Of a DNA stretch of 32,282 nt, positions 8,159-16,414 are shown piece after piece. The notes under the pieces were generated by a model. That model did not search any database, was not told the origin of the DNA, and was given only the letters and a program-made list of their open reading frames with translations. Position 1 is the stretch's first letter. Each line of letters starts with the position of its first letter. A program made the translations under genes and the position numbers. This DNA is from Parachlamydiales bacterium (lineage in GTDB: Bacteria; Chlamydiota; Chlamydiia; Chlamydiales; JAEMRK01): contig JAEMRK010000014.1 of assembly GCA_016463375.1 (NCBI GenBank), positions 1 to 32,282 of the forward strand. Direction: 5' to 3'.

Positions 8159-11100
8159 TTACTGACAGCTTTCGCAATCGCCATCCAAGCTACATGCTTT
8201 TGGAGTGGGCAGATTGGTACGATCGATACGAATGTTGCTCGACGCAGACTTGTTTTTCATCCAACGAGGTTGTAAACCGCGTTTGTTGATGTCTGTTGTC
8301 GATTTTTCAATCTGCGTAGCACCTTGTGAGCGGCTGTAATATGTTGTCTTAAGGCCCATTGTCCAAGCCAAAATATACATATTATGCAGTTTTTTACCGC
8401 TTGGTTGAGAGACATAAAGGTTGAGGGACTGGCCCATATCAATCCATTTTTGTCTTCTACTAGCGCATTCGATTAGCCATTCGGCTTCGATTTCAAAAGC
8501 TGTCGGGAAGACGCGTTTGATATCGTCAGGGATGCGCTCAATTTCCATGAGCGAACCATCAAAATATTTGAGGTCGTCAAGCATCTCATCATCCCATATA
8601 CCCAAACGTTTTAAACGCTCGACTAAATAGGTGTTAGGAACTGTAAATTCCCCAGAGAGGTTAGATTTTACATAAAGGTGTTTATATGTTGGCTCAATCG
8701 ATTGAGTCACACCAGTAATATTGGCAATTGTAGCTGTAGGTGCAATAGCCATTGTATTACTGTTGCGCATACCGTATTGAGCAATATGAGCTCTGACATC
8801 ACTCCAATCAAGGCGGGATGATCTGTCCATATCTAAAAACTCTTTACCACGCTGTTTTTCTAAAAGAGCAATAGTGTCGATTGGTAAAATACCACGATCC
8901 CATTTCGATCCTTTATAAGAAGAGTATGTGCCTTTTTCTTTAGCAAGTTCTGAAGATGCTAAAATAGCGTAATAAGAGATTAACTCCATGCACTCATCAG
9001 CAAATTCAACTGCTTCTTTGCTGGAGTAACTGATATCTTGAATGTAAAGAGCATCTTGGAAACCCATGATTCCCAAACCGATTGGGCGGTGACGCCAGTT
9101 GGCGTTACGCGCCTCATCAGTTGGGTAAAAGTTAATGTCGATCACGTTATCCAACATGCGAATCGCAGATCTAACAGTTGATGCTAATAGCTCTTTATTA
9201 ATACCATTTGGTGTGACGTGCTGTACTAGGTTGACAGATCCTAAGTTACAAACTGCCGTTTCATCTGCTGACGAGTTAAGCAAAATCTCTGTACAGAGAT
9301 TAGAGCTGTTGACAACGCCGCAATGATCTTGAGGAGAACGGATGTTAGATGGATCTTTAAAAGTGATCCAAGGATGTCCCGTTTCGAATAACATACCAAG
9401 CATTTTACGCCAAAGCTGGACAGCTTCAATTTTTTTATAGAGCTTGATTTGACCAGCGTCAACCATAGCTTCATATTCACAGTAGCGTTTTTCAAACGCT
9501 TCGCCGTATAAACCATGAAGATCAGGCACATCATCTGGACTAAATAATGTCCACATGCCATTGGCTATAATACGCTTCATGAATAAATCAGGTATCCAGT
9601 TAGCTGTATTCATGTCATGAGTACGGCGTCTTTCATCACCTGTGTTTTTTCTAAGCTCTAAGAAATCTTCTATATCTAAGTGCCAGGTTTCTAAGTAAGC
9701 ACACATCGCGCCTTTGCGTTTTCCACCTTGGTTAACTGCAACGGCTGTGTCGTTTGCAACTTTTAAGAAGGGGATAACACCTTGGCTTCTTCCGTTAGTG
9801 CCTTTAATTTTAGCACCTGTTGCTCTGACATTAGACCAGTCGTTACCGATACCGCCAGACCATTTAGACAGTTGCGCATCGTCGGCAATGAGTTTAAAGA
9901 TATGGTGCAAATCGTCCATAACGGTCGATAAAAAGCATGAACTGAGCTGTGGATGTTTTGTATTGGAGTTAAATAATGTCGGTGTGCTTGAAACATATAA
10001 AAAGCGAGACAAGACATTGTAGAATTCTAGAGCTCTTTCATTTTTATTTGTTTCGTTCCAAGCAAGACCCATTGCAACGCGCATCCAGAAAATTTGGGGT
10101 GTTTCTAAACGGCGATCATTATCGTGTATGAAGTAGCGATCGTATAGAGTCTGTAGTCCTAAATAGCCAAATTGTAAATCGCGACTTAAATCCATTCCTT
10201 TAGCAAGAACATCTAAGTCAAAAAGTTCAGCAGCTTTAGGGTCTAAACGATCGATTGATATGGCATGATGGATATAATCTTTAAAATACTCTTGATGGCG
10301 AGCTTCGATATTTTTATCATTAGCTTCAATCCCCATTGTTTCGCGATACACAACGTCGAGTAATAAACGAGCTGCTACAAAAGAATAGGTCGGTTCTTGT
10401 TCGATTTTAACACGAGCGGCCATAATATGAGAGACATCAACTTCGTGTTCTTTGATGCCGTCATAGAAATTAGTGATCGATTTTTCCAAAATTTCTTTAG
10501 GAGATACAAGTTTGCCAAAACCGCGGCAAGCAAAGTCAATTTTGCTTTTGATCGCTTCTTCTGTCAGCTGAACTGTTGAACCATCTTTATTAGTGATGAC
10601 GTAATTTCTAGAAGGTGTTTTTTCTTGAATGACTTCGTGCGGAAACAGTTCATCTTTAATTTTAGTCCCAGTGCGTGTCGCACGAGTTAATATGTAATGC
10701 TTAGCGATTGGGAAAAACCCTTCTGCCATCAATTGTTTTTCTATCTCATCTTGTATGAAGGATGTCGTTAGTGCAGTTCCTTCCATATTTAATGTTTTGG
10801 CAGACTCAACAATTTTATTTGTAAGCAAGTTGACATATTGAATGACATCGTCTGGTGTAATACCTTGTATTTTTAAGCCGTCGCGAAAAGCGCTTTCTAA
10901 AGAAGCTGCAATTTTGATGGGGTTAAAACGAACCCATGCTTCGTTACCGACTCTTAAAATACGCATGTTACGTGGAGAATCTTCACGTAGTGCTTTGTGT
11001 TGGTCTCGGTAAATGATGTAATCGCGAGCCACATCATGGTGGCCGGCATCCATCAATTTCATTTCAACCATATCTTGAATACTCTCAACTGTAAGGATGT

Positions 11101-11389
11101 CTCCTTGGCCAGCGCGGCTTAATGCTTCTTTGATAACCAGGTCTGAAACTTGGCAAATGATGTTTGCAATTTCTTGTGATAGGGGAACATCGCGGTCGAT
11201 TTCTTTGGTATCGCGAAACGCTAATTCAATGACACTGGCAATGCGTTCTTTACGAAAAGGAACCATCATTCCATTTCTTTTCACAACGCTATAAAGTGGA
11301 GTTGATGAATCTGTCATTGTTGCAAAGTCGCCTGAGGGAAGAGAATTTTGTGCTTCTCGCAATTGAGAATCGGAAGTTGTTTGTGACAT
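8159..11389 (-). CDS. nrdA: Ribonucleotide reductase large subunit R1 with tandem ATP-cones
   Basis: This is the catalytic subunit that reduces ribonucleoside diphosphates to deoxy forms, supplying dNTPs in the cytosol with NrdB. The 1076-residue protein is about 300 residues longer than E. coli NrdA because of N-terminal regulatory domains. Two ATP-cones are clear (about 33-130 from YSVVKRNG, about 140-240 from RILRVGN) and a third, more divergent one begins at about 262 ([17 protein letters not shown]). The catalytic core shows C485 (LSSCFLS), N697/C699/E701 (SNLCTE) and C714 (AVCNLGS). The C-terminal tail [11 protein letters not shown] is the swinging redox-active cysteine arm. The multi-cone layout is characteristic of chlamydial NrdA and implies layered ATP/dATP control. 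Two NrdR-like boxes and a good promoter lie just upstream. Confidence 0.97.
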   Translation of the reverse strand: MSQTTSDSQLREAQNSLPSGDFATMTDSSTPLYSVVKRNGMMVPFRKERIASVIELAFRDTKEIDRDVPLSQEIANIICQVSDLVIKEALSRAGQGDILTVESIQDMVEMKLMDAGHHDVARDYIIYRDQHKALREDSPRNMRILRVGNEAWVRFNPIKIAASLESAFRDGLKIQGITPDDVIQYVNLLTNKIVESAKTLNMEGTALTTSFIQDEIEKQLMAEGFFPIAKHYILTRATRTGTKIKDELFPHEVIQEKTPSRNYVITNKDGSTVQLTEEAIKSKIDFACRGFGKLVSPKEILEKSITNFYDGIKEHEVDVSHIMAARVKIEQEPTYSFVAARLLLDVVYRETMGIEANDKNIEARHQEYFKDYIHHAISIDRLDPKAAELFDLDVLAKGMDLSRDLQFGYLGLQTLYDRYFIHDNDRRLETPQIFWMRVAMGLAWNETNKNERALEFYNVLSRFLYVSSTPTLFNSNTKHPQLSSCFLSTVMDDLHHIFKLIADDAQLSKWSGGIGNDWSNVRATGAKIKGTNGRSQGVIPFLKVANDTAVAVNQGGKRKGAMCAYLETWHLDIEDFLELRKNTGDERRRTHDMNTANWIPDLFMKRIIANGMWTLFSPDDVPDLHGLYGEAFEKRYCEYEAMVDAGQIKLYKKIEAVQLWRKMLGMLFETGHPWITFKDPSNIRSPQDHCGVVNSSNLCTEILLNSSADETAVCNLGSVNLVQHVTPNGINKELLASTVRSAIRMLDNVIDINFYPTDEARNANWRHRPIGLGIMGFQDALYIQDISYSSKEAVEFADECMELISYYAILASSELAKEKGTYSSYKGSKWDRGILPIDTIALLEKQRGKEFLDMDRSSRLDWSDVRAHIAQYGMRNSNTMAIAPTATIANITGVTQSIEPTYKHLYVKSNLSGEFTVPNTYLVERLKRLGIWDDEMLDDLKYFDGSLMEIERIPDDIKRVFPTAFEIEAEWLIECASRRQKWIDMGQSLNLYVSQPSGKKLHNMYILAWTMGLKTTYYSRSQGATQIEKSTTDINKRGLQPRWMKNKSASSNIRIDRTNLPTPKACSLDGDCESCQ

Positions 11390-11419
11390 ATAGACTTCGC
11401 CTCTTCTAGGGTTTATTAA

Positions 11420-11448
11420 ATTATACGCATAAGGACCTTTGATGGCAC
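11420..11448 (-). promoter_or_regulatory. Promoter of nrdAB
   Basis: On the minus strand, GTGCCA (11448-11443, four of six matches to TTGACA) and a perfect TATAAT (11425-11420) are separated by exactly 17 nt. Transcription would begin about 24 nt before the nrdA ATG. The NrdR-like boxes sit immediately upstream of the -35 element. Confidence 0.75.
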
Positions 11449-11452
11449 CTAA

Positions 11453-11468
11453 ATACTACCTGTTGTAG
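11453..11468. promoter_or_regulatory. Second, weaker NrdR-like box
   Basis: This site matches about 10 of 16 positions of the NrdR box and contains the inverted repeat ACTAC-5 nt-GTAGT (11455-11469). It begins exactly 32 bp from the stronger box, three helical turns away, which is the phasing usual for paired NrdR boxes. On sequence alone it would be weak; the spacing makes it credible. Confidence 0.55.
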
Positions 11469-11484
11469 TTTTTGCGCTTCTTAG

Positions 11485-11500
11485 CCACTATATATAGTTT
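11485..11500. promoter_or_regulatory. NrdR box upstream of nrdA
   Basis: The site CCACTATATATAGTTT matches 14 of 16 positions of the NrdR consensus acaCwAtATaTwGtgt, including the complete palindromic core CTATATATAG. NrdR is the zinc-finger/ATP-cone repressor of ribonucleotide reductase operons. The site lies 37 nt upstream of the nrdA -35 box. Confidence 0.82.
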
Positions 11501-11736
11501 TAACCGCTTTACTGTCTATTAAAAAACTTTGCTTTTTCCATGCTATTTAAACGCAATGAATTGCATGAAAAAATAGATATCTGGGATAATAAATTTAACG
11601 GAAATAAATCTTTAAATTTTAAGCGTTTGAATACTAAATCTTGTTCTAGAATAGCTGTGAATAGACTTTAGTATTATTTTGTAAAAAAATGCGCTTTTGC
11701 TAATTCATAATTATTGATTTTGGAACATTATATCGT

Positions 11737-12576
11737 ATGCGAAGAGTCTATTTGATACCAAATATGGTAACGGCACTGGGTTTAGCCTGTGGGTTATTTG
11801 TCATTTTTAAGATGAATATGACAGAACCGGGTACTAGTAATTACCATTTAGTTTTTATAGCGGCCGTGCTCATTTTATTAGCTGCATTAGCAGATGTGCT
11901 TGATGGAGCAATTGCTCGTTTCATTAGAGCAGAAAGTGAGTTTGGCGTGCAATTTGACTCTTTGTCAGATGGCATAGCTTTTGGTGTAGCGCCAGCTGTT
12001 GTTGTGTTAAAAACACTATCGATTCCAAGTGGTACCAAACTTTCATTTTTAGTTACAGGCGCTGCTATGCTATATAGTGTATGTGGTGTATTGCGACTTG
12101 TCCGCTTTAATGTTAAAGCGATGGAAGCTAAAGGTAATGAAGTTAAAAAATTAGCTCATAAAAAGCATTTTACAGGACTACCCATTCCTGTCGCCGCCAT
12201 TTCTGCAGTTTCTGCAAACCTATTTTTAGTATCTGACGATTTCTTACAATTTGGACCAGTCAGCGAAAATATTAGGGGAATTATCATGGCCGTTGTCATG
12301 ATCATTCTGGGATATTTTATGATTAGTCGTTGGAAATTCCCAAGTGTTAAAGCCTTGCATTTCCGCGTTCGATCATTCTATTTGGTGTTAATTACAGTCT
12401 GTATCGCTGTTCTTTTATTATTTGGCGCTCTTTATCATTTTGCCGTTCTCTTTGTATGTATCCCATGGATTTATCTTATTGTAGCTTGGGTACTATCTAT
12501 AATTAGGATGATTGCGGGTAAGAAATCGAAGACTTTAGAAGATTTTGAACCAGACTCTGATGATGACTGGGAATAA
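11737..12576 (+). CDS. pssA: CDP-diacylglycerol--serine O-phosphatidyltransferase
   Basis: This membrane enzyme makes phosphatidylserine from CDP-diacylglycerol and L-serine, the first step towards phosphatidylethanolamine. The complete CDP-alcohol phosphotransferase signature is present: D56-G57-x2-A60-R61-x8-G70-x3-D74-x3-D78, whose Asp residues bind the catalytic metals. About eight hydrophobic segments span the 279 residues, with an acidic C-terminal tail (DFEPDSDDDWE). The N-terminal MRRVYLIPNMVTALGL is the usual opening of the small PssA type. A related CDP-alcohol enzyme such as PgsA is possible but less likely. In C. trachomatis pssA is also next to nrdAB (CT826-828, from memory), so the divergent pair looks ancestral. 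The Shine-Dalgarno sequence is weak. Confidence 0.92.
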   Translation: MRRVYLIPNMVTALGLACGLFVIFKMNMTEPGTSNYHLVFIAAVLILLAALADVLDGAIARFIRAESEFGVQFDSLSDGIAFGVAPAVVVLKTLSIPSGTKLSFLVTGAAMLYSVCGVLRLVRFNVKAMEAKGNEVKKLAHKKHFTGLPIPVAAISAVSANLFLVSDDFLQFGPVSENIRGIIMAVVMIILGYFMISRWKFPSVKALHFRVRSFYLVLITVCIAVLLLFGALYHFAVLFVCIPWIYLIVAWVLSIIRMIAGKKSKTLEDFEPDSDDDWE

Positions 12577-12579
12577 TAA

Positions 12580-12598
12580 GGCTGATTGAAAATCAGCC
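12580..12598. terminator. Bidirectional terminator between pssA and the secreted-protein gene
   Basis: A perfect 8-bp hairpin (GGCTGATT / AATCAGCC, loop GAA) sits between two convergent genes. The U-rich tail is best on the minus strand (TTATTATT), so it mainly terminates the 12613-13098 gene and may also end pssA transcripts. Confidence 0.78.
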
Positions 12599-12612
12599 CT
12601 ATTAACTCTGAA

Positions 12613-13098
12613 TTAATGACAGCAATCCATAGCTTTTAGCCAATCGCATAAACAGCATGGGTTGATGTTGGGTACTTGGTAGCTTCCTAAAAATGAACTA
12701 TTCATTGTTAAATAAGCAGCCACAAACTCAACACCATTTTGTTTGTAACGAATTGTTGGTGGATTCACGGCATAAGTATTAAAGGCTGAGAAATTTGAAA
12801 AGCATGAGCCATATAGTCCTGAGCTGTTAAAAATGCAGTCATTCTTATAAGTGTTTCCGTAAGTCCAGTCGTTGTTTAAAGATTTAGTGCCAAATCGGCT
12901 GCGGGATACTTCACCTAAATATTGGCCATCGTCGCCAACAACGTAAGCTCCATAACTCTTCAATTGATCAAAAAATGCAAACACCTGAGATCTAGATTCG
13001 GCGTACTGCTGAAAGGGAACAAGTGTAAAAAAGTCAGCATGCACTGCAGATGTTAAGCTTGATAAAGCGAGTAATGAGGCAAAAAATAGTTTTCGCAT
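12613..13098 (-). CDS. Secreted Cys-rich hypothetical protein
   Basis: This 161-residue protein has a classical signal peptide (RKLFFASLLALSSLTSAVHA, cleavage after A21) and so should reach the periplasm or beyond. The mature part contains YGSCFSNFSAFNTYAVNPP followed by AAYLTMNSS. This resembles a YGSxxSxxSxxNxYxxxPPxI...YLTxN motif that I have seen in hypothetical secreted proteins of many phyla. Seven cysteines (88, 99, 148, 149, 151, 159, 160) are clustered at the end as CCLC and CC, allowing disulphides; chlamydial envelopes rely heavily on disulphide cross-links. The ATG has a strong AAGGAAGG ribosome-binding site 7 nt upstream. Single-gene unit with its own terminator. Function unknown. 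Confidence 0.85.
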   Translation of the reverse strand: MRKLFFASLLALSSLTSAVHADFFTLVPFQQYAESRSQVFAFFDQLKSYGAYVVGDDGQYLGEVSRSRFGTKSLNNDWTYGNTYKNDCIFNSSGLYGSCFSNFSAFNTYAVNPPTIRYKQNGVEFVAAYLTMNSSFLGSYQVPNINPCCLCDWLKAMDCCH

Positions 13099-13256
13099 AG
13101 TTAACCCTTCCTTGTTTAAAGAGTGTTTTAAAATTGTCGTGAGATTATCACAACAATTTCAAAACGAAAAGCGAAATTAAATTAAAAAAATTAATTTACA
13201 AAATAATTACAATTAATTTATGAGGATAATTAAGTCTATAATTCAAGGAGTGAACT

Positions 13257-13805
13257 ATGGCTGCTACTCAAAGAGAAAGAGATCGGTTGCATTCTGCAAA
13301 GCACGGAGGCTTTTGGATGCGATTGGTAGCTTTTGTCATAGATATGGTCATCATTACAATTCTGACTTACTTATTTATGTTTTTGGTCGAATTTTTAGTT
13401 GGTGGCACAGAAGCTATTGTCACATCGCATGACCAGACATTGGCTACGAATCAACCAGTTCCAAGTGATCAGGTTGTTGTAACGACTGATGATTACGTGA
13501 CAACAGTGCCTGTTTGGCCTTTTGCTTTAGCATCGCAAATCGTATTTATTGCAGTGCCATGGTTATATTACACTCTGTTTGAATCATCAACTCTTCAGGC
13601 AACACCTGGTAAACGCGTGTTAAATATGCGTGTAGTTGATGGTAAAAATGATAGATTAACTTTTGCAAGAGCTAATGGTCGTTATTGGGCAAAGATCATT
13701 TCTTGGTTAATTTTGACAATCGGTTTCTTAATGATCGGTTGGACAAGACATAAGCAAGGACTTCATGACAAAATGGCTCATACTTACGTTTTAATGAATT
13801 CTTAA
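13257..13805 (+). CDS. RDD family membrane protein
   Basis: This 182-residue integral membrane protein shows the RDD signature in its first helix (FWMRLVAFVIDM, with R22 and D29). A loop of about 45 polar residues follows, then a second helix at about 90-112 (PFALASQIVFIAVPWLYYTLF). The conserved TPGKRVLNMRVVD segment precedes a third helix, and the protein ends in the typical basic-to-hydrophobic HKQGLHDKMAHTYV. RDD proteins have been linked to Na+/H+ antiport or small-molecule transport, but their roles are mostly undefined. AGGAG lies 6 nt before the ATG. It converges on the LexA-like gene with only 4 nt between the stops. Confidence 0.9.
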   Translation: MAATQRERDRLHSAKHGGFWMRLVAFVIDMVIITILTYLFMFLVEFLVGGTEAIVTSHDQTLATNQPVPSDQVVVTTDDYVTTVPVWPFALASQIVFIAVPWLYYTLFESSTLQATPGKRVLNMRVVDGKNDRLTFARANGRYWAKIISWLILTIGFLMIGWTRHKQGLHDKMAHTYVLMNS

Positions 13806-13809
13806 GAGT

Positions 13810-14415
13810 TTAATAAAGTCTAAGTAATAATATTAGTATCCCTTCGACCAGAACCTTTTCTCGGCGAAGGGATATTGGTCTATAGTTAGGATTGCCAGAA
13901 GTTAAACGTATGACATCGCCCTCATCGTTGTAGCGCATGATGTATGTTTCGGTTTGATTGATGGTGACAATAGTTGTTTCATTGTCAAAAACGGATGCTC
14001 TTTTTTCCACAAGCAACAAATCCCCATCCATGAGCTGCTCATCTTTAAAACCATCGCCTTGCACTTTCATGACATGACTGATCTGAGGATGAGTGACTAG
14101 GTGGCTAGGCAATGCAATTTTTTCATTACCATGAAGGTACTGTATAGGTTGCCCAGCAGTGATAGTTGCTGTTAATGGTAAAGAAATTTCAGCTTTAGTC
14201 TCCTGAGTCGAATTTAAAGAGCGAGCCTGACCTTTTTCTAATTGCACAAGCCCTTTTTTAGACAGGGAGTGAACATGCTTACTCACTGTTGCTAAAGATG
14301 ATAAATTAAAATGGAGTTGGATTTCTCTGTAGCTTGGACTATACTGATGACGAGAAATAAAATTTTTGATGAACTCTAAAACTTCACGTTGTCTTTTGGT
14401 CAATCCTTTTACCAT
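13810..14415 (-). CDS. LexA-like repressor lacking the autoproteolysis dyad
   Basis: This 201-residue protein has the LexA architecture. Residues 1-65 form the winged helix-turn-helix (LTKRQREVLEFI, SPSYREIQ, SLATVSKHVHSLSKKG), followed by an S24-type C-terminal domain. The scissile Ala87-Gly88 survives (TITAGQPI), as does the loop around MDGDLLLVEK. Aligned by eye to E. coli LexA, the nucleophile Ser119 (GMSM) is Gly122 here (GDGF) and the base Lys156 (TVKR) is Met160 (YIMR). Both catalytic residues are therefore missing, so RecA-stimulated self-cleavage should be impossible. The predicted role is a constitutive or differently sensed DNA-binding repressor. It is the last gene of an MFS-PAP2-LexA operon and overlaps the PAP2 gene by 32 nt. 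A lexA symbol is withheld because the function is probably altered. Confidence 0.88.
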   Translation of the reverse strand: MVKGLTKRQREVLEFIKNFISRHQYSPSYREIQLHFNLSSLATVSKHVHSLSKKGLVQLEKGQARSLNSTQETKAEISLPLTATITAGQPIQYLHGNEKIALPSHLVTHPQISHVMKVQGDGFKDEQLMDGDLLLVEKRASVFDNETTIVTINQTETYIMRYNDEGDVIRLTSGNPNYRPISLRREKVLVEGILILLLRLY

Positions 14416-15112
14416 TAAAAAACCTTACATATAAGATGTAGTCTAGGATTAAAACGGTATACCATGTAATGACAACACTCACAACAATGTCAGTAAAATA
14501 ATGTCCCCCTTGTGCTAATCGCACAAATGCTAAAGCACCGCCGAGAGTTAGAGTCAAAGAGTACCCAGCAATTTTTAAAGGCCTTTTATTCAACCGATTG
14601 CCTAAAACAACTAACACAAAAAAACAAAATCCTGCAGCGGTATGACCAGATGGAAAAGACCTGCAGGGCTCTGGTGTCTTTAATGTGAGGGGTAAGTAAA
14701 ACGGATGAAATGGGGCAAAACCACCAAATTCTTCCGTTTGAACAGGGCGCGGTCTGCGCCATAATCCTTTGAATAAGACATTAATTATCAATAAAGATCC
14801 AATCATGATCGTTAATAATATAAAAATGGAGGGTAGACGAAAGCAGTGCCATTTCTCTTTACGGAAGCTGAGTATTAGTAAAACTAATGCGATAAATCCC
14901 AATAAAAAAACAGGGATCTGCCCAAATCTGTAAATCATAAATGCATAAGGATGATGGCTAAATGGTCTATGGGATAAAGAATGAGAATTATAAAAGAGAT
15001 AGGCCACAAATAAATCGATGGCTTTGCCGAACGGTATAAGTAGACCAACAATGCCCATTGGCAAAATCCATTTACAGAAATTGCGCACAGAAATTTTTTT
15101 TAACAATTGCAC
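14384..15112 (-). CDS. PAP2 family membrane phosphatase
   Basis: This 242-residue membrane phosphatase has the three motifs of the phosphatidic acid phosphatase type 2 superfamily: K115-x6-R122-P123 (KGLWRRPRP), P154-S155-G156-H157, and R198-x5-H204-x3-D208 (RLAQGGHYFTD). H204 should be the nucleophile and H157 the acid/base. About six hydrophobic helices surround the motifs, and the active site faces the periplasm in this family. The FGGFAPFHPF segment before PSGH resembles lipid A phosphatases (LpxE/LpxF-like), but PgpB or undecaprenyl-diphosphate phosphatase activity is equally possible. The start is GTG, one nt after the MFS stop, suggesting translational coupling. Confidence 0.88.
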   Translation of the reverse strand: MQLLKKISVRNFCKWILPMGIVGLLIPFGKAIDLFVAYLFYNSHSLSHRPFSHHPYAFMIYRFGQIPVFLLGFIALVLLILSFRKEKWHCFRLPSIFILLTIMIGSLLIINVLFKGLWRRPRPVQTEEFGGFAPFHPFYLPLTLKTPEPCRSFPSGHTAAGFCFFVLVVLGNRLNKRPLKIAGYSLTLTLGGALAFVRLAQGGHYFTDIVVSVVITWYTVLILDYILYVRFFNGKRIDQKTT

Positions 15113-15113
15113 T

Positions 15114-16331
15114 TTAGATTACCGATATCTTTTCGTTTTTCGCTTGCTTTGCCATATATATAGATCCAATAAATGTGAGCGTTCCGGCGCACAATAACAC
15201 AGATGTCGCTGATAATTGTGTCAGTAAATAACTACCTAAAAATGGGGCTATACATCCCCGTAAACCTACCATTAAAACGTTAACGCTACTAAAGTTAGAA
15301 CTCTCATTTTCTTTTGCAAAAAGAGGCCCTGATAAATGCCAGCTTAATTCACTTCCAGCTTGCATAGCTCCATAAATACCATATGCTAAGTAAATATAAG
15401 TGATATGCTTAGTGCATAACAATAAAACCAAAGGAAATAAAGTCGCAAGCAATGTCACCCAAGTACTAATGGTAAATAGCGAAAATTTTCCGATTATTTT
15501 GGCCCAAGATCTGGACGTTAAAGCAAATCCTATACCTTTACAAGCGGATAGTGCAAAAGCTAATTCGGTGTAGGATAATTGAATATCTTGTACAAAAAAT
15601 AGAGGAAGAGCAGGCTGCATTAGCATTAATCCGCCACCACCTAATGCAAAACCAATTTGAAAACGCCAAAACTGAGGGTGACGTTTTAAAAGAGCGTATG
15701 CATTACCCCAAGGTTTTTTTAATCCTTCGATCAGTGTAAGAGGAGCTATGTTTTTACTATTTTTAGCTACATAGGGCAGTTTCATCTGAAACAAAACACC
15801 AAGACAGCTAATGAATGCAGCTATTGGAAATAAGTATCGCCAAAATCCTGGCTCAATATCCATCCAATATCCGAAACCAAAAGGCAATAAAACGCCAAGC
15901 AGATAAGATATGGTTTGAGCAGATGATAAAAGATGTTCGCGTTTGTTTTCCGGAAGATGCCTTTTTAAAAGCTCCATCCATGCTGGAATGACACCTCGCG
16001 TCATCATCATGTAAAGAGCCGACGCTATAATAATAAACCATGGGCTATCAATCCATGGAAAGAAAAAGAAAGGGGCTCGACCGATTAAGCACGCATAAAT
16101 AACATTGCCGCGCAGTCTGTCTTCTCTTTGATTGACAAAAGCGCTCCAATAAACAGAAAACAAAGAGACAACAGGCTTTAACGCTATAAATAGCGAAAGC
16201 TGCCAAGCCGTAGCATGAAGGTCTTTGTACAGAATAAATGATAAAAGACCGTACAATGCCCAAAAAGGTGCATTAAATAAAGTAGACCATAGATAGGCCC
16301 GACTTGTTTTTTTTGTCTGTAATGGGTCCAT
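15114..16331 (-). CDS. MFS transporter
   Basis: This 405-residue protein has about 12 hydrophobic helices in two halves, separated near residue 200 by a hydrophilic loop (VAKNSKNIAPLTLIEGLKKPWG). That is the usual major facilitator superfamily layout. Short basic cytoplasmic loops (NQREDRLRG, LPENKREHLLS) sit where the MFS signature loops occur. Substrate cannot be inferred. It is the first gene of the operon with the PAP2 phosphatase and the LexA-like gene, and is divergent from rmuC with only about 80 nt between the chosen starts. A TATAAT lies very close upstream, implying a nearly leaderless mRNA. Confidence 0.85.
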   Translation of the reverse strand: MDPLQTKKTSRAYLWSTLFNAPFWALYGLLSFILYKDLHATAWQLSLFIALKPVVSLFSVYWSAFVNQREDRLRGNVIYACLIGRAPFFFFPWIDSPWFIIIASALYMMMTRGVIPAWMELLKRHLPENKREHLLSSAQTISYLLGVLLPFGFGYWMDIEPGFWRYLFPIAAFISCLGVLFQMKLPYVAKNSKNIAPLTLIEGLKKPWGNAYALLKRHPQFWRFQIGFALGGGGLMLMQPALPLFFVQDIQLSYTELAFALSACKGIGFALTSRSWAKIIGKFSLFTISTWVTLLATLFPLVLLLCTKHITYIYLAYGIYGAMQAGSELSWHLSGPLFAKENESSNFSSVNVLMVGLRGCIAPFLGSYLLTQLSATSVLLCAGTLTFIGSIYMAKQAKNEKISVI

Positions 16332-16341
16332 AACGGCAACA

Positions 16342-16347
16342 ATTATA
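16342..16347 (-). promoter_or_regulatory. Possible -10 element of the MFS-PAP2-LexA operon
   Basis: A perfect TATAAT on the minus strand ends 11 nt before the MFS ATG at 16331, so transcription would begin only about 4 nt before the start codon. No good -35 box is seen at 16-18 nt. No LexA-type operator (CTGT-N8-ACAG or GAAC-N4-GTTC) was found nearby. Confidence 0.4.
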
Positions 16348-16414
16348 CCCAGTTTTCCTTTAAATTGGATTATTTGTTAACGTGCAAAGTAATAAATATT
16401 TAAATAGGTTTTTC

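Larger units (their letters stand above)
11390..11736. other. Divergent regulatory region between nrdA and pssA
   Basis: This 347-nt gap has no plausible gene. The nrdA-proximal part holds a promoter and two NrdR-like boxes, listed separately. For pssA I see only a weak candidate promoter on the plus strand: TTGCAT (11561-11566), an 18-nt spacer and GATAAT (11585-11590), which would leave a leader of about 140 nt. No riboswitch-like structure was recognised in that leader. Confidence 0.6.

Noticed and set aside
9714-10022. Plus-strand open frame of 102 codons inside nrdA
   Set aside because: It is antisense to strongly conserved nrdA coding sequence and has no recognisable protein features or ribosome-binding site. 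Several similar frames inside nrdA and the RHS gene were dismissed for the same reason.
13220-13432. Short frame overlapping the start of the RDD gene
   Set aside because: The RDD frame has a perfect AGGAG site and family motifs; the overlapping frame has neither.
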